Source: Methylibium petroleiphilum PM1
GTDB taxonomy: Bacteria; Pseudomonadota; Gammaproteobacteria; Burkholderiales; Burkholderiaceae_C
Length of the DNA stretch: 64,000 nt
Direction of reading: 5' to 3'
NCBI RefSeq assembly: GCF_000015725.1
Contig: NC_008825.1
Span: 1,922,001-1,986,000, forward strand
Made by a program: the position numbers and the translations under genes. Shown here piece after piece: positions 1 to 11,676 of this stretch (the first letter of the stretch is position 1; every line of letters begins with the position of its first letter). The notes under the pieces were generated by a model that saw only the letters and a list, made by a program, of their open reading frames with translations, did no database searches and had not been told where the DNA came from.

Positions 1-326
1 ACGGCGTGAAGGCCGCGCTGCTGCATGAACTGCTCGACAAGGAGCAGTTGCACGACGCCGCGCGCCTCGCCGCGGCCCTGAAGGCGCTGCCACTGCGGCT
101 GGTGGCGGCCCGGCCGGTCGACGAGGCCATCAGCACCGCTGGCGGCGTGCGCCTCGAGGCGCTCGACGAGCGGCTGATGCTCAGGGCGCTGCCCGGCGTG
201 TTCTGCGCCGGCGAGATGCTCGACTGGGAAGCGCCGACCGGCGGCTACCTGCTCAATGCCTGCTTCGCCACCGGCCGCGCCGCGGGGCAGGGCCTGCTCG
301 CCTGGCTGGCGGCAGGCGAGCGCTGA
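1..326 (+). CDS. C-terminal part of a BaiN/HI0933-type flavoprotein (5' truncated by window)
   Basis: Open from the window edge to the stop at 326, so only the last ~107 residues are visible. The text resembles the C-terminal end of the HI0933/YhiN-like NAD(P)/FAD flavoprotein family: an 'AISTAGGV' stretch, then '[22 protein letters not shown]' -like wording (split here: [13 protein letters not shown], then [15 protein letters not shown]), which is the FAD-contacting GE-x-D-x-x-x-x-x-GGY region, followed by a helix that closes the FAD domain. The substrate of this family is not established. It ends 44 bases before bioB and runs in the same direction. The ATG/GTG near base 6 is internal, not a start. 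Confidence 0.75.
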   Translation, partial: GVKAALLHELLDKEQLHDAARLAAALKALPLRLVAARPVDEAISTAGGVRLEALDERLMLRALPGVFCAGEMLDWEAPTGGYLLNACFATGRAAGQGLLAWLAAGER

Positions 327-370
327 ACCGGGCACGACGCCGGCACGGCGTCAGCAGGCACAATGGCGGG

Positions 371-1363
371 ATGACTGCCACCCAGCCTGTTCATCTCGTG
401 CGCCCGGCGCCCGTCCATGTGCATCCGTCCAGCGAACGCTGGAGCGTGGAGGCCATCGAGGCCCTGTTCGCTCTGCCGTTCAACGACCTGATCTTCCGTG
501 CCCAGCAGGTGCACCGTGAGCATTTCGATGCCAACGCGGTCCAGCGCTCGACGCTGCTCTCCATCAAGACTGGCGGTTGTCCGGAGGACTGCGCCTACTG
601 CCCGCAGTCGGTCCACCACGACACCGGTGTCGAGGCCGACAAGCTGATGGATGTGGCCACGGTGCGGCAGGCGGCGCAGGCCGCCGCCGCGGCCGGCGCC
701 ACGCGCTTCTGCATGGGCGCGGCCTGGCGTGAGCCCAAGGACCGCGACATCGAGAAGGTGGTCGAGCTGGTCCGCGAGGTCAAGTCGCTCGGCCTCGAGG
801 CCTGCTGCACGCTGGGCATGCTGAGCAAGCCGCAGGCGCAGGCGCTGAAGGAAGCGGGCGTCGACTACTACAACCACAACCTCGACACCGCGCCGGAGGC
901 CTACGGCCGCATCATCAGCACGCGCGTCTACGAGGAGCGCCTGCAGACGCTGGCGCACGTGCGCGACGCCGGCATGAACGTGTGCTGCGGCGGCATCGTC
1001 GGCATGGGCGAGAGCCGGCGCGAGCGCGCCGGGCTGGTGGCGCAGCTGGCCAACCTGGACCCGCACCCGGAGTCGGTGCCGATCAACGAACTGGTGCAGG
1101 TCGAGGGCACGCCGCTGGCCGGCAGCGACAAGCTCGACCCCTTCGAGTTCGTGCGCACCATCGCCGTCGCCCGCATCACCATGCCGACCGCCTACGTGAG
1201 GCTGTCGGCAGGCCGCCAGGAGATGGGCGACGCGATCCAGGCGCTGTGCTTCCTGGCCGGCGCCAATTCCATCTTCTACGGCGACAAGCTGCTGACGACC
1301 GGCAACCCGGACGTCGAGCGCGACGAGGCGCTGTTCGAGCGACTCGGCCTCACGTCGGCCTGA
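371..1363 (+). CDS. bioB: Biotin synthase
   Basis: BioB (330 aa) inserts sulfur into dethiobiotin, the last step of biotin synthesis, as a cytosolic radical-SAM enzyme. The radical-SAM [4Fe-4S] motif is Cys70-x3-Cys74-x2-Cys77 ([10 protein letters not shown]). The sacrificial [2Fe-2S] ligands fall at Cys114, Cys145, Cys205 and Arg277, with the same spacing (31, 60, 72) as the family. Residues NHNLDT and RLSAGR are also typical. The length is usual. The ATG at 371 follows a short spacer after the flavoprotein stop. No other bio genes are in the window, so bioB stands apart from bioFAD here. Confidence 0.98.
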   Translation: MTATQPVHLVRPAPVHVHPSSERWSVEAIEALFALPFNDLIFRAQQVHREHFDANAVQRSTLLSIKTGGCPEDCAYCPQSVHHDTGVEADKLMDVATVRQAAQAAAAAGATRFCMGAAWREPKDRDIEKVVELVREVKSLGLEACCTLGMLSKPQAQALKEAGVDYYNHNLDTAPEAYGRIISTRVYEERLQTLAHVRDAGMNVCCGGIVGMGESRRERAGLVAQLANLDPHPESVPINELVQVEGTPLAGSDKLDPFEFVRTIAVARITMPTAYVRLSAGRQEMGDAIQALCFLAGANSIFYGDKLLTTGNPDVERDEALFERLGLTSA

Positions 1364-1396
1364 TGCCCGGTGCCCGCATGACGGGCGCTGGCATGC

Positions 1397-1687
1397 TCAG
1401 CCGAGCTTCTTGACGAAGCCGCGCATCTCGCTGGCCGAGTAGCCGCGCATCGTCTGCGTCCGCACGTTGCCCAGCTGCGCCATCTTCAGCGCGCTGAGCA
1501 TCGCGCCTTCCTCGGGGCCCTCGGTGATCAGCACCAGGTCGTAGGGGCCCTGGGTCCAGTGCACGCTCTTGACCGTGACACCCAGGCCCTCGGCCAGCGC
1601 CTTGTAGGCCTCGAAGCGCTCCGGCGAGTCCTTGATGCTGCGTGCGCCCTGGTCGGTGAAGTTCACCAGTGTGATGAAGGCAGGCAT
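1397..1687 (-). CDS. GYD-domain protein
   Basis: A 96-aa protein of the GYD family (PF08734), small cytosolic ferredoxin-fold-like proteins of unknown function. Visible marks are the N-terminal beta strand with FITLVNFTDQG, a central KSVHWTQGPYDLVLITEGP segment that contains the G-x-YD signature, and a final helix with a TMRGYSASE motif. The start at 1687 is chosen because the conserved strand begins right after the methionine; upstream codons in frame are low-complexity. It converges on bioB with a 33-base gap. Function cannot be given. Confidence 0.85.
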   Translation of the reverse strand: MPAFITLVNFTDQGARSIKDSPERFEAYKALAEGLGVTVKSVHWTQGPYDLVLITEGPEEGAMLSALKMAQLGNVRTQTMRGYSASEMRGFVKKLG

Positions 1688-1878
1688 GGCGTTCCCCTCG
1701 TGGAGCCCGGTCACCCGGGCGGGACGCTCCGCCGTGCTGGCGCCGCGTGCTGGTCGGAGCGTCGTCGGCCCCGGCACCGCGTGCACTTCCATCGCACCAG
1801 CCTGTTAGCTTCGGCGCTGCACCGGCCAAAGGCAAGGCCGCCGTGTGGCGGCCCGGCCGGCCGGCGCGCGCCGCCGCC

Positions 1879-2643
1879 TCAGGCCGTGCCTTTGCCGGCC
1901 TCGAGGGCCGCGCGGCGCTTGCCGCGCGAGCGGATGTTCAGCGCCTCGACGCCCAGCGAGAACGCCATCGCGGCATAGATGTAGCCCTTGGGCACGTGCA
2001 TGTCGAAGGCCTCGGCCGTCAGCGCCATGCCGACCATCACCAGGAAGGCCAGCGCCAGCACCTTGACCGACGGATGGCGGTCGACGAACTCGCCGATCGG
2101 CCGGGCCGCCACCAGCATCACGCCCACCGAGGTCACGACCGCAGCCACCATCACGCCGATCTGGTCGACCATGCCCACCGCGGTGATCACCGAGTCGAGC
2201 GAGAACACGATGTCGATCACCGCGATCTGACCGATGACGCCCCAGAACAGACGGTTGCCGGCGGCCTTCAGCGCGGCCTCGTCGGTGGCCGGCGGGCCGT
2301 CGCGCTCGGGCGCCTCGACCTCCACGAAGATCTCGTGCGAGGCCTTGTAGAGCAGGAACAGGCCGCCGAACAGCAGCACCAGGTCGCGCCCGCTGATGCC
2401 TTGGCCGAGCACCGAGAACAGGTCGGCCGTCAGGCCCATCACCCAGCTCAGCGAGAACAGCAGCAGCAGCCGAGAGACCATCGCGAAGCCCAGGCCGAGG
2501 CGGCGCGCCTTTTCGCGCGTCTCCGGCGGCAGCCGGCCGACGAGGATGGAGATGAAGATGATGTTGTCGACGCCCAGGACGATTTCCAGGGCGGTGAGCA
2601 TCGCGAACGCGATCCAGATGTTGGGGTCGAGGAGGAAGTCCAT
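1879..2643 (-). CDS. TerC-family integral membrane protein
   Basis: A 254-aa multi-pass inner-membrane protein of the TerC superfamily (PF03741; YgdQ/YoaE type without CBS domains). Seven or so hydrophobic segments are visible. The diagnostic acidic motifs are present: EIVLGVDNIIFISIL in the first helix and VIDIVFSLDSVITAVG in the fourth, each with a buried Asp; these define the family and are thought to bind metal. Relatives are linked to tellurite resistance and manganese export, but the substrate here is not known. It is monocistronic, with 190 bases downstream that hold only a GC-rich hairpin. Confidence 0.9.
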   Translation of the reverse strand: MDFLLDPNIWIAFAMLTALEIVLGVDNIIFISILVGRLPPETREKARRLGLGFAMVSRLLLLFSLSWVMGLTADLFSVLGQGISGRDLVLLFGGLFLLYKASHEIFVEVEAPERDGPPATDEAALKAAGNRLFWGVIGQIAVIDIVFSLDSVITAVGMVDQIGVMVAAVVTSVGVMLVAARPIGEFVDRHPSVKVLALAFLVMVGMALTAEAFDMHVPKGYIYAAMAFSLGVEALNIRSRGKRRAALEAGKGTA

Positions 2644-2730
2644 GGCAGCAGGTTGAATGCGGGGATGCCGCAGCAGGCCTGCAGTGCAGGCCGGGGAGAC
2701 ATTGGGGCCGCGGGACGTCCGCGGCAGGGT

Positions 2731-3069
2731 TCAGGCGAGGCGGGATGCCGTTCGGGGCGGCCGCCGCAGCCCGTCGAGGTAGGGCGGGCGCAAGCGGCTG
2801 TCGGCATCGGGCCGCGGCAATGCGGCGCGCGGCGCGGTGAAGCCCGGCAACGCGGCTTCGGCCAGCAGCCCCGGGCCGTCCGCTGCGCTCTCGGCCTGCG
2901 CCTGCGACATCGGGTCCGGCAGCGTCAGGCGGTCGAGCGCGCGTTCCGGCATCGCCGCCTCGGACTGCAGAGCCCGGGCCGTGCTGTCGTGGCTCACATC
3001 CGCCGGCACGAGGATGCCGCAGCAGCACAGGAGGACGGCGAACAGGACGGCGTGGAGCCTGAAGATCAT
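2731..3069 (-). CDS. Hypothetical secreted or membrane-anchored protein
   Basis: A 112-aa protein I do not recognise. It begins with a hydrophobic segment of about 20 residues containing three consecutive cysteines (VLLCCCGIL), which could be a signal sequence or a lipoprotein-like anchor, though no classical L-x-G-C lipobox is obvious. The rest is Ala/Pro/Arg-rich and of low complexity. It lies 87 bases upstream of the TerC gene on the same strand. Because GC-rich DNA keeps frames open, it could be spurious. Confidence 0.45.
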   Translation of the reverse strand: MIFRLHAVLFAVLLCCCGILVPADVSHDSTARALQSEAAMPERALDRLTLPDPMSQAQAESAADGPGLLAEAALPGFTAPRAALPRPDADSRLRPPYLDGLRRPPRTASRLA

Positions 3070-3167
3070 GGGCCGAATTGTAGGGGGCGCGGCCGGCGCG
3101 TTGTCCTACAGCAGGGACTTTCGGGCGCCTACAGACTGTCACGAAGGGCGATCTAGCATCTGCATCC

Positions 3168-3518
3168 ATGACAGCCCGACCCCGACTTGCCGACATCGAC
3201 AGCCTCCTCGCACCGGCCGCCCCGGCACCGGCCGACATCGACTTCGACCTCGACGCGCACCACAGCACGGAGGTGCTGCTGGCGACGCACCAGGTGCTGG
3301 TGGCACGCTGCGTGATCGACTTCGCGGGGCGCGGTGAACCGGTGGAATCCGAGCTCGTGATTCCGCGTCGCGACTGCCAGGGCGACCGCCCGCGCGGCAT
3401 CGCGCTGTGGCGCGCGGCTCAGGAACTGCTGGCGCAGTTGCTGCTGCGTCGGCCCGGCGTGCACCCGACGATCCGCATCGCGATCGGCAGCGAACTCGTT
3501 CCGCTCGCCGCCGCCTGA
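3168..3518 (+). CDS. Conserved-looking hypothetical protein
   Basis: A 116-aa soluble protein, acidic at the N-terminus (ADIDFDLDAHH) with a central strand-like LLATHQVLVARCVIDFAGRG and a helix rich in Leu/Ala near the end. No signal peptide or known motif is visible. It lies 75 bases upstream of opgD in the same direction and may share its promoter; the ~100 bases before it are the divergent region shared with the gene ending at 2731. I cannot assign a function. Confidence 0.5.
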   Translation: MTARPRLADIDSLLAPAAPAPADIDFDLDAHHSTEVLLATHQVLVARCVIDFAGRGEPVESELVIPRRDCQGDRPRGIALWRAAQELLAQLLLRRPGVHPTIRIAIGSELVPLAAA

Positions 3519-3593
3519 AGACGCAGGCCGTCCCGGCCTGCCGCAGCCTCCGGTATCGTACGGAGGCTCGCATCCTCCTTCCTCTCTCCCTCC

Positions 3594-5171
3594 ATGCAAA
3601 GACGACAACTGCTGCGCGGCATGGCCGCGTCGGCCACGCTCCAGGCCCTGCTGGGCGGTGACGCTGCCGCAGCGGGCCTGAAGGCGATCGGCCAGGCCGA
3701 GGCCTTCGACTACGCGCTGCTCAAGGGCCGCGCTCGTGCGCTGGCTGCCAAGGCCTACCAGGCGCCGCGGTCGGTGCTGCCGAAGGCGATCGACTCGCTC
3801 GACTGGGACCGCCACCAGGCCATCCGCTTCCGACCCGACCACGCCTTGTGGGGCGAAGACGAGCTGCGCTTCCGGGTGCAGTTCTTCCATCTGGGGCTGT
3901 TCTTCAAGTCGCCGGTGCGCATTCACGAGCTGGTGGACGGCCGGGCCCGCGAACTGGCCTACGACGCCGAGATGTTCGACTACGGCAAGAGCGGGGTTCA
4001 GGGCAGTCAATTGCCGAGCGACCTGGGCTTCGCCGGCTTCCGGCTGAACTTCCACACCGATCTCGAGCGCGACATCTCGGCCTTCCTGGGCGCGAGCTAC
4101 TTCCGCGCGGTCGGCGGGGAATGGCAGTACGGTCTGTCGGCGCGCGGCTTGGCCGTCGATACCGGCCTGCCGCGACCGGAGGAGTTTCCGAACTTCGTCG
4201 CCTTCTGGCTGGAGAAGCCGGCGCGCCAGTCGAGCAGCATCACGGTGTATGCGCTGCTCGATTCGCCCAGCATTGCCGGGGCCTACCGTTTCGTCATCAC
4301 GCCGGGCGACACGCAGGTGATGGACATCGATGCGGCGCTCTACCCGCGCAAACCCATCGAGCGCCTGGGCATCGCGCCGCTGACCAGCATGTTCCAGTAC
4401 GGCGAGAACGACCGCCGCGTCGCCAACGACTGGCGGCCCGAGGTGCACGACAGCGACGGCCTGCAGATGTGGACCGGCAGCGGCGAGTGGATCTGGCGCC
4501 CCCTCACCAATCCCGCCACGCTGCGCTTCAACGCCTACCAGGACGAGAATCCGCGCGGCTTCGGCCTGCTGCAGCGTGACCGCAACTTCGACCACTACCA
4601 GGACGACGGCGTGTTCTACGACAAGCGGCCCTGCGTGTGGGTGGAACCGAAGTCGGGCTGGGGCGCCGGCTCGCTGCAGCTGGTGGAGATCCCGACCGCC
4701 GACGAGACCTTCGACAACATCGTCGCGTTGTGGAATCCGGCGCGCCCACCGCAGGCCGGCGAGGAACTGCTGTTCGCCTACCGCCTCTACTGGGGCGCGC
4801 AGCCGCCGGCCCGGCCGCCGCTCGCGCGCTGCGTGGCCACGCGCACCGGCCTGGGCGGTGTGATCGGTCAGCCGCGCAAGTATTTCTCGTGGCGGTTCGC
4901 GGTCGATTTCTCCGGCGGCGACCTGTCGCTGATCGGGCCGAAGGCCAAGGTCGAGGCCGTCGTCAGCGCCTCGCGTGGCCGCGTGGAGATCACGTCGGCG
5001 CGGCCCTTGGCCTCGGTCTCGGGCTACAGGGCGATGTTCGACGTGGTGCCGCCGGCCGGCACCGAGCCGATCGACCTGCGCGTCTACCTGCGCTGCGACG
5101 GCCAGTCGCTCAGCGAGACCTGGCTCTACCAGTGGAGCCCGCCGCCCGCGGCCGAACGCAAGCTGGTCTGA
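3594..5171 (+). CDS. opgD: Glucan biosynthesis protein D (periplasmic, Tat-exported)
   Basis: A 525-aa member of the MdoG/OpgG family (PF04349), which finishes osmoregulated periplasmic glucans. The N-terminus carries a twin-arginine motif (RRQLLRG at residues 3-9) and a short hydrophobic stretch ending in AAAAG. Tat export is the known difference between OpgD and the Sec-exported OpgG, so I call this opgD. Family hallmarks include the FFHLGLFF and LGASYFRAVG segments, IAPLTSMFQYGEN, RPEVHDSDGL and GFGLLQRDRNFDHYQD. A second paralogue (opgG) lies 4.7 kb away next to opgH. Start at 3594 is set by the Tat motif. Confidence 0.9.
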   Translation: MQRRQLLRGMAASATLQALLGGDAAAAGLKAIGQAEAFDYALLKGRARALAAKAYQAPRSVLPKAIDSLDWDRHQAIRFRPDHALWGEDELRFRVQFFHLGLFFKSPVRIHELVDGRARELAYDAEMFDYGKSGVQGSQLPSDLGFAGFRLNFHTDLERDISAFLGASYFRAVGGEWQYGLSARGLAVDTGLPRPEEFPNFVAFWLEKPARQSSSITVYALLDSPSIAGAYRFVITPGDTQVMDIDAALYPRKPIERLGIAPLTSMFQYGENDRRVANDWRPEVHDSDGLQMWTGSGEWIWRPLTNPATLRFNAYQDENPRGFGLLQRDRNFDHYQDDGVFYDKRPCVWVEPKSGWGAGSLQLVEIPTADETFDNIVALWNPARPPQAGEELLFAYRLYWGAQPPARPPLARCVATRTGLGGVIGQPRKYFSWRFAVDFSGGDLSLIGPKAKVEAVVSASRGRVEITSARPLASVSGYRAMFDVVPPAGTEPIDLRVYLRCDGQSLSETWLYQWSPPPAAERKLV

Positions 5172-5267
5172 GCGCGCGTCGAGATGCAACGATCGGTGTC
5201 CGGCCGGTCGCTACACTGCGCGCCTTCCCGATGATCCGCGGCCCGTTGCCGGGCCCCTCCCGAGTCC

Positions 5268-7649
<2,382 letters not shown>

Positions 7650-7664
7650 GTTGCCCGTCGCGCT

Positions 7665-9899
7665 TCAGGTGCGCGTCGCGCTGCGCCGGACCACCGGGTA
7701 GCGCACGCTGTCGGCCGGCATCGTCGACACGCGACGGACCGGCAGCGCGCCGAGCACGCGCGGCGCCGCCGACGGGCTGGACGCCTGCATCACGATGCGC
7801 ATCGCTGCCAGGTCGCTGTGCGACAGGCCGCCGGTCGCCACGGTCTGCGGAATCACTGCCACGCCGGTGGCCATCGCGAGGCCGACAGTCGCCAGGGCAC
7901 GGCGCTGCCAGGTGGCGGCGCCGCTGCCGCGGAGCGCCACGTCATTGCGAACGCCGGCCGGCGCCGGAGCGCTGATCGTCGGGCGCACCACGCCGGCGTA
8001 GCGCCAGGCGGCCTGCAGCACCGCCGGCGCGCGCGATTCCTCGGGAATCAGCAGCCAGCCACGGCGACGCCAGGCCAGGCCGAACTCGCTGCGGCTGGTG
8101 AGCACCGCCAGCGGCACGGCCAGCACCAGGGGCAAGGCCAGCGGCAGCACGCGCCAGGCCTCACCGGGCTGGCCGGCCAGCCACCAGGCCAGTGCCGCGG
8201 CGACGATCGCACCGATGACGCCGAAGCGCCCGATCGCCTCGCGCCAGCCGACCGCGGTGGCTTCCCGCGAGGGCGATTTCCAGTTCAGCTTCAGCCCCGT
8301 CAGCGCACCCAGCACGAAGATCGAGTGGGCCACCATGCGCACCGGCGCCTGCACTGCCGACATCAGCGCTTCGAGCAGCGCGCTGGTCACGAGGGTCTGG
8401 CGGCCACCGTAGCCGGCCTCCTGACGGCGCCGGATCACCAGCAGCACCGCCAGCACGCGAGGCACGAGCAGCAGGGCGAGCGTGGCGCTCCACAGCATCA
8501 TCTGCGCCAGCGGGAGGCCGGCCCCCTCGGTCGCGGCCTGCAGGCCGTCGCCGGCGAACCAGGGGAGCACGCCCAGCAGCACGAACGCCAGCCAGATCGG
8601 CGAGGCCACGTAGGACATGGCGCCGGTGACGAACATCGCCCGGTGCACGCCGGCAAAGCCGGGTTCGGCCACCAGCCGGGCGTTCTGCAGGTTGCCCTGG
8701 CACCAACGACGGTCGCGCGTCAGTTCGTCGATCAGGTGCGGCGGCGCCTGCTCGTAGCTGCCGTCGAGTTCGGGCAGCAGCCACACCTCGTACCCGGCCC
8801 GGCGCATCAGCGCCGCCTCGACGAAGTCGTGCGACAGGATCTCGCCGCTGAGGCCGCCCTTGCCGGGCAGTTTCGCCAGCGCGCAGTGTTTCATGAAGGG
8901 TTCGACGCGCAGGATCGCGTTGTGGCCCCAGTAGTGCGATTCTCCCAGTTGCCAGAAGCGCAGGCCGGCGCTGAACAGCGGGCCGGTCACCCGGCCGGAG
9001 AACTGCTGCAGGCGGGCGTGCAGCGAATCGTGGCCGCAGGAGCGGGGCGCGGTCTGGATGATGCCGGCCTTGGGCTGGGCCTCCATCAGGCGCACCATCG
9101 TCAGCAGTGCGTCGCCGCTCATCACGCTGTCGGCGTCGAGCACCACCATGTAGCGGTAGTCGCGGCCCCAGCGGCGACAGAAGTCGGCCACGTTGCCGGC
9201 CTTGCGCTTGGTGCGCCGCTGGCGCCAGCGGTAGTAGATGCGGCTGCTGTCATATCCGTCGGCGGCCAGCGCCTCGCGCAGGCCGCGCCAGGCGGCCAGT
9301 TCGGCGTCGCGCAGCGTCAGGTCGCCGGTATCCGACAGCATGTAGACGTCGAAGCGGTCGAACGAGCCGGCGCGCGACAGCGATTCGATGGTGGCGCGCA
9401 GGCCGGCCACGACGGTGGCGATGTCCTCGTTGCAGATCGGCATCACCACGGCGGTGCGGGCGTCCTCGGCGATCGGCCGGCCGGCCACGTCTTCGGGGCT
9501 CAGCGCATGGTGGTCGCCGCGGCGCAGGCTCACGTAGCCCATCACCGCGGTCACGCAGCCGGCCGCCACCCAGGCGAACAGCAGCGCGAACAGCCCCGTC
9601 TGCAGCACGGCCCAGGGGCCGCTGTGACCGGGCCCGGCGGCACCGTCCAGCACCGCGGTGGCCAGGCCGGCGCTGCCGATGACCAGCGCCAGCAGCAGGC
9701 GGCGGCGCGCCGTCGCCGCGGCGAGCCAGGCCGGCGCCGGCTGTGTCTCGCGATCGCCCCGGGCACTGAACAGTCGGCCCAGCCCGGCCGGCACGCCCGT
9801 CCAGGGCTCCGGGGTCATGCTGCCTCGGCGGACCGGGGGCGCTGTTTCGGTGCGCGCCGGCGTGGGGCGCAAGGGAGCGGGGGTGACGGTGGCGTTCAT
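7665..9899 (-). CDS. opgH: Glucans biosynthesis glucosyltransferase H
   Basis: OpgH (744 aa) is an inner-membrane family-2 glycosyltransferase that builds the beta-1,2 glucan backbone from UDP-glucose and moves it to the periplasm. Two N-terminal membrane helices precede the cytosolic catalytic domain. Visible motifs are MPICNED, VVLDADSVMSGD (DxD-type), SHDFVEAALMRRAGYEVWLL and the RRWCQGNLQN box (Q/R-x-x-R-W type). Several more helices follow. The start at 9899 overlaps the opgG stop as ATGA, so the two are translationally coupled. The final ~60 residues are Ala/Thr-rich and variable. Confidence 0.97.
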   Translation of the reverse strand: MNATVTPAPLRPTPARTETAPPVRRGSMTPEPWTGVPAGLGRLFSARGDRETQPAPAWLAAATARRRLLLALVIGSAGLATAVLDGAAGPGHSGPWAVLQTGLFALLFAWVAAGCVTAVMGYVSLRRGDHHALSPEDVAGRPIAEDARTAVVMPICNEDIATVVAGLRATIESLSRAGSFDRFDVYMLSDTGDLTLRDAELAAWRGLREALAADGYDSSRIYYRWRQRRTKRKAGNVADFCRRWGRDYRYMVVLDADSVMSGDALLTMVRLMEAQPKAGIIQTAPRSCGHDSLHARLQQFSGRVTGPLFSAGLRFWQLGESHYWGHNAILRVEPFMKHCALAKLPGKGGLSGEILSHDFVEAALMRRAGYEVWLLPELDGSYEQAPPHLIDELTRDRRWCQGNLQNARLVAEPGFAGVHRAMFVTGAMSYVASPIWLAFVLLGVLPWFAGDGLQAATEGAGLPLAQMMLWSATLALLLVPRVLAVLLVIRRRQEAGYGGRQTLVTSALLEALMSAVQAPVRMVAHSIFVLGALTGLKLNWKSPSREATAVGWREAIGRFGVIGAIVAAALAWWLAGQPGEAWRVLPLALPLVLAVPLAVLTSRSEFGLAWRRRGWLLIPEESRAPAVLQAAWRYAGVVRPTISAPAPAGVRNDVALRGSGAATWQRRALATVGLAMATGVAVIPQTVATGGLSHSDLAAMRIVMQASSPSAAPRVLGALPVRRVSTMPADSVRYPVVRRSATRT

Positions 9900-11440
9900 T
9901 CCGGGGGCAGGGCGTAGGTCCATGTTTCGGTGAGCACGTTGGCACCGTCCTTCAAGAGAGCGCGCAGCTCGACAGGCTGCTTGGCATCGAGGCGCTGGAC
10001 CTTCAGGTTCAGTCGCCATCCCTTGGTGGCCGGGTTGCGGTAGACGTTCGCTAGCAAGACGCGTGCGTTGTCACTCGATGTGACAAACGGCTGAGGCGCG
10101 ACGGTGGCCGACGGCGTGTCGAGCGGACCGCCGGCATAGTCGATGTGGAACTGCAACTCGCCGGGCTGCGGGGCTTCCAGTCCCCGACCGCGGCGGGACT
10201 GCAGTACCCGGCCCAGGCGCAGAGGCCCCTGTGGGGCTGCGCCCTGCCAGAGCAGGGTGTAGCGCAGGGACAGCGGCTCGCCGGCGGCCGGCAGGCGCGC
10301 CGGTACCCAGTACGCCACCACGTTGTCGTTGGTCTCGTCGGGCGAGTGGAACTGCATCAGCTCGACGCGTCCGGCGCCCCAGTCGCCCTCGGGGCGCACC
10401 CACACGCTGGGCCGCTGTTCGTAGCGGGCCTCGGTGTCTTCGTAACTGGAGAATGCGCGGTCGCGCTGCATCAGGCCGAAGCCGCGCAGGCCCTGCATCG
10501 CAAAGCTGGTCGTGAAGGGACGCTCCGGGTTCAGCAGCGGGCGCCAGAGCCACTCGCCGTTTTCGGTCTCGATCGACAGGCCGTCGGCGTCGTGCACCTC
10601 GGGCCGGAAATCGCCCACGGCCTGCAGCGGCTGCGGATGGTTCTCGCCGCCGAAGTACATGCTGGTGAGCGGGGCGATCCCGAGCGTGCTGACCGCGCCG
10701 CGCAGGAACAGGCGGGCCTGCACCGCCACCTCGGTCACGCGGCCCGGTCGCAGCTCGAAGCGGTAGGCGCCGGTGACGCGTGGGCCGTTGAGCAGCGCGT
10801 ACAGCGTGAGCGTCTGCGCGCCGCGCGCCGGCCGCTCGATCCAGAACGCCTCGAAGACCGGGAATTCCTCCCCGGCACCGCCGGCGGTATCGACGGCGAT
10901 GCCGCGCGCTGAGCTGCCGTAGTGCTGGCCGGCACCCACGGCGCGCAGGTAGCTGGCGCCCAGGAAGACGACGAACTCGTCTTTGTAGCCCGGTCGGTTC
11001 AGGGCGTGGTGGACGCGAAAACCGGCCAGTTCGGCCTGCGCCTGGCCGGCCATGGCGGCTGCGGCCGGGCCATAGTCGAAGGCGCCGGCAGGCACGTTCA
11101 GCGGCACTTCGCGGCCCTCTACCAGTTCGTTCACGCGCACGGGGCGGGTGTGGATGCCGCCGACATGGAAGAACTGCAACTCGAAGGGCAGGCCGGCATC
11201 ACGCCACCATGCCGCGCGCGGCTGGAAACGGATGGCGCGGTAGTCGTCGTAGCTCAGTGCCGCGAGGCGAGGGTTCGCGGAGGGCGGCGGTTCGCGGTAG
11301 GGCGCGGCAGCGAGCGCCCGGGCGCGCTCGGTCAGCCCGTTCAGGTCGAAGGCCGCCTGGGCCTTCGCACCCATCAGGGCCCCCGCTGCGGCACAGCCCC
11401 AGATCAGCGATCGCGCTGAGCGTGAACGGGCACGACCCAT
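9896..11440 (-). CDS. opgG: Glucan biosynthesis protein G (periplasmic)
   Basis: A 514-aa MdoG/OpgG-family protein, about 35-40% like opgD at 3594 by eye. A Sec-type signal peptide is visible (basic GRARSRSAR, hydrophobic core, AKAQA cleavage site near residue 30), without a twin-Arg motif. Family segments include QFFHVGGI, FLGASYLRAVG, LGIAPLTSMYFGGEN, RPEVHDADGL and LRGFGLMQRDRAFSSYED. The ATG at 11440 gives a normal signal peptide; a GTG at 11470 would add 10 residues and is possible. It is upstream of and coupled to opgH. It acts in the periplasm in branching or release of glucans. Confidence 0.93.
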   Translation of the reverse strand: MGRARSRSARSLIWGCAAAGALMGAKAQAAFDLNGLTERARALAAAPYREPPPSANPRLAALSYDDYRAIRFQPRAAWWRDAGLPFELQFFHVGGIHTRPVRVNELVEGREVPLNVPAGAFDYGPAAAAMAGQAQAELAGFRVHHALNRPGYKDEFVVFLGASYLRAVGAGQHYGSSARGIAVDTAGGAGEEFPVFEAFWIERPARGAQTLTLYALLNGPRVTGAYRFELRPGRVTEVAVQARLFLRGAVSTLGIAPLTSMYFGGENHPQPLQAVGDFRPEVHDADGLSIETENGEWLWRPLLNPERPFTTSFAMQGLRGFGLMQRDRAFSSYEDTEARYEQRPSVWVRPEGDWGAGRVELMQFHSPDETNDNVVAYWVPARLPAAGEPLSLRYTLLWQGAAPQGPLRLGRVLQSRRGRGLEAPQPGELQFHIDYAGGPLDTPSATVAPQPFVTSSDNARVLLANVYRNPATKGWRLNLKVQRLDAKQPVELRALLKDGANVLTETWTYALPPE

Positions 11441-11676
11441 CAGGGGCTGAGAGAGGGCGGTGGCGTTCACGGGATCGTGGAGGGGATCGACGAATTGGTG
11501 CAATGCAGCACGATTGTTGCGCGGACTGGCACGGTTTGCAGCCCCCGGAACAATGAGGGTGTGAACGCATGTTCGTGGCACGCGCCGGTGCCGGCCATCG
11601 GCGGCCACCGACTGCGTCTGTAGGCCGCCGCCTACGCACGGCGGCGACGCCGCCAGCAGCCCGTTAGCATCGGCCG

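Noticed and set aside
3153-5189. 678-aa open frame opposite opgD
   Set aside because: Antisense shadow of a clear MdoG-family gene; the text is His/Arg/Gln-rich low-complexity, as expected for the complement of GC-rich codons.
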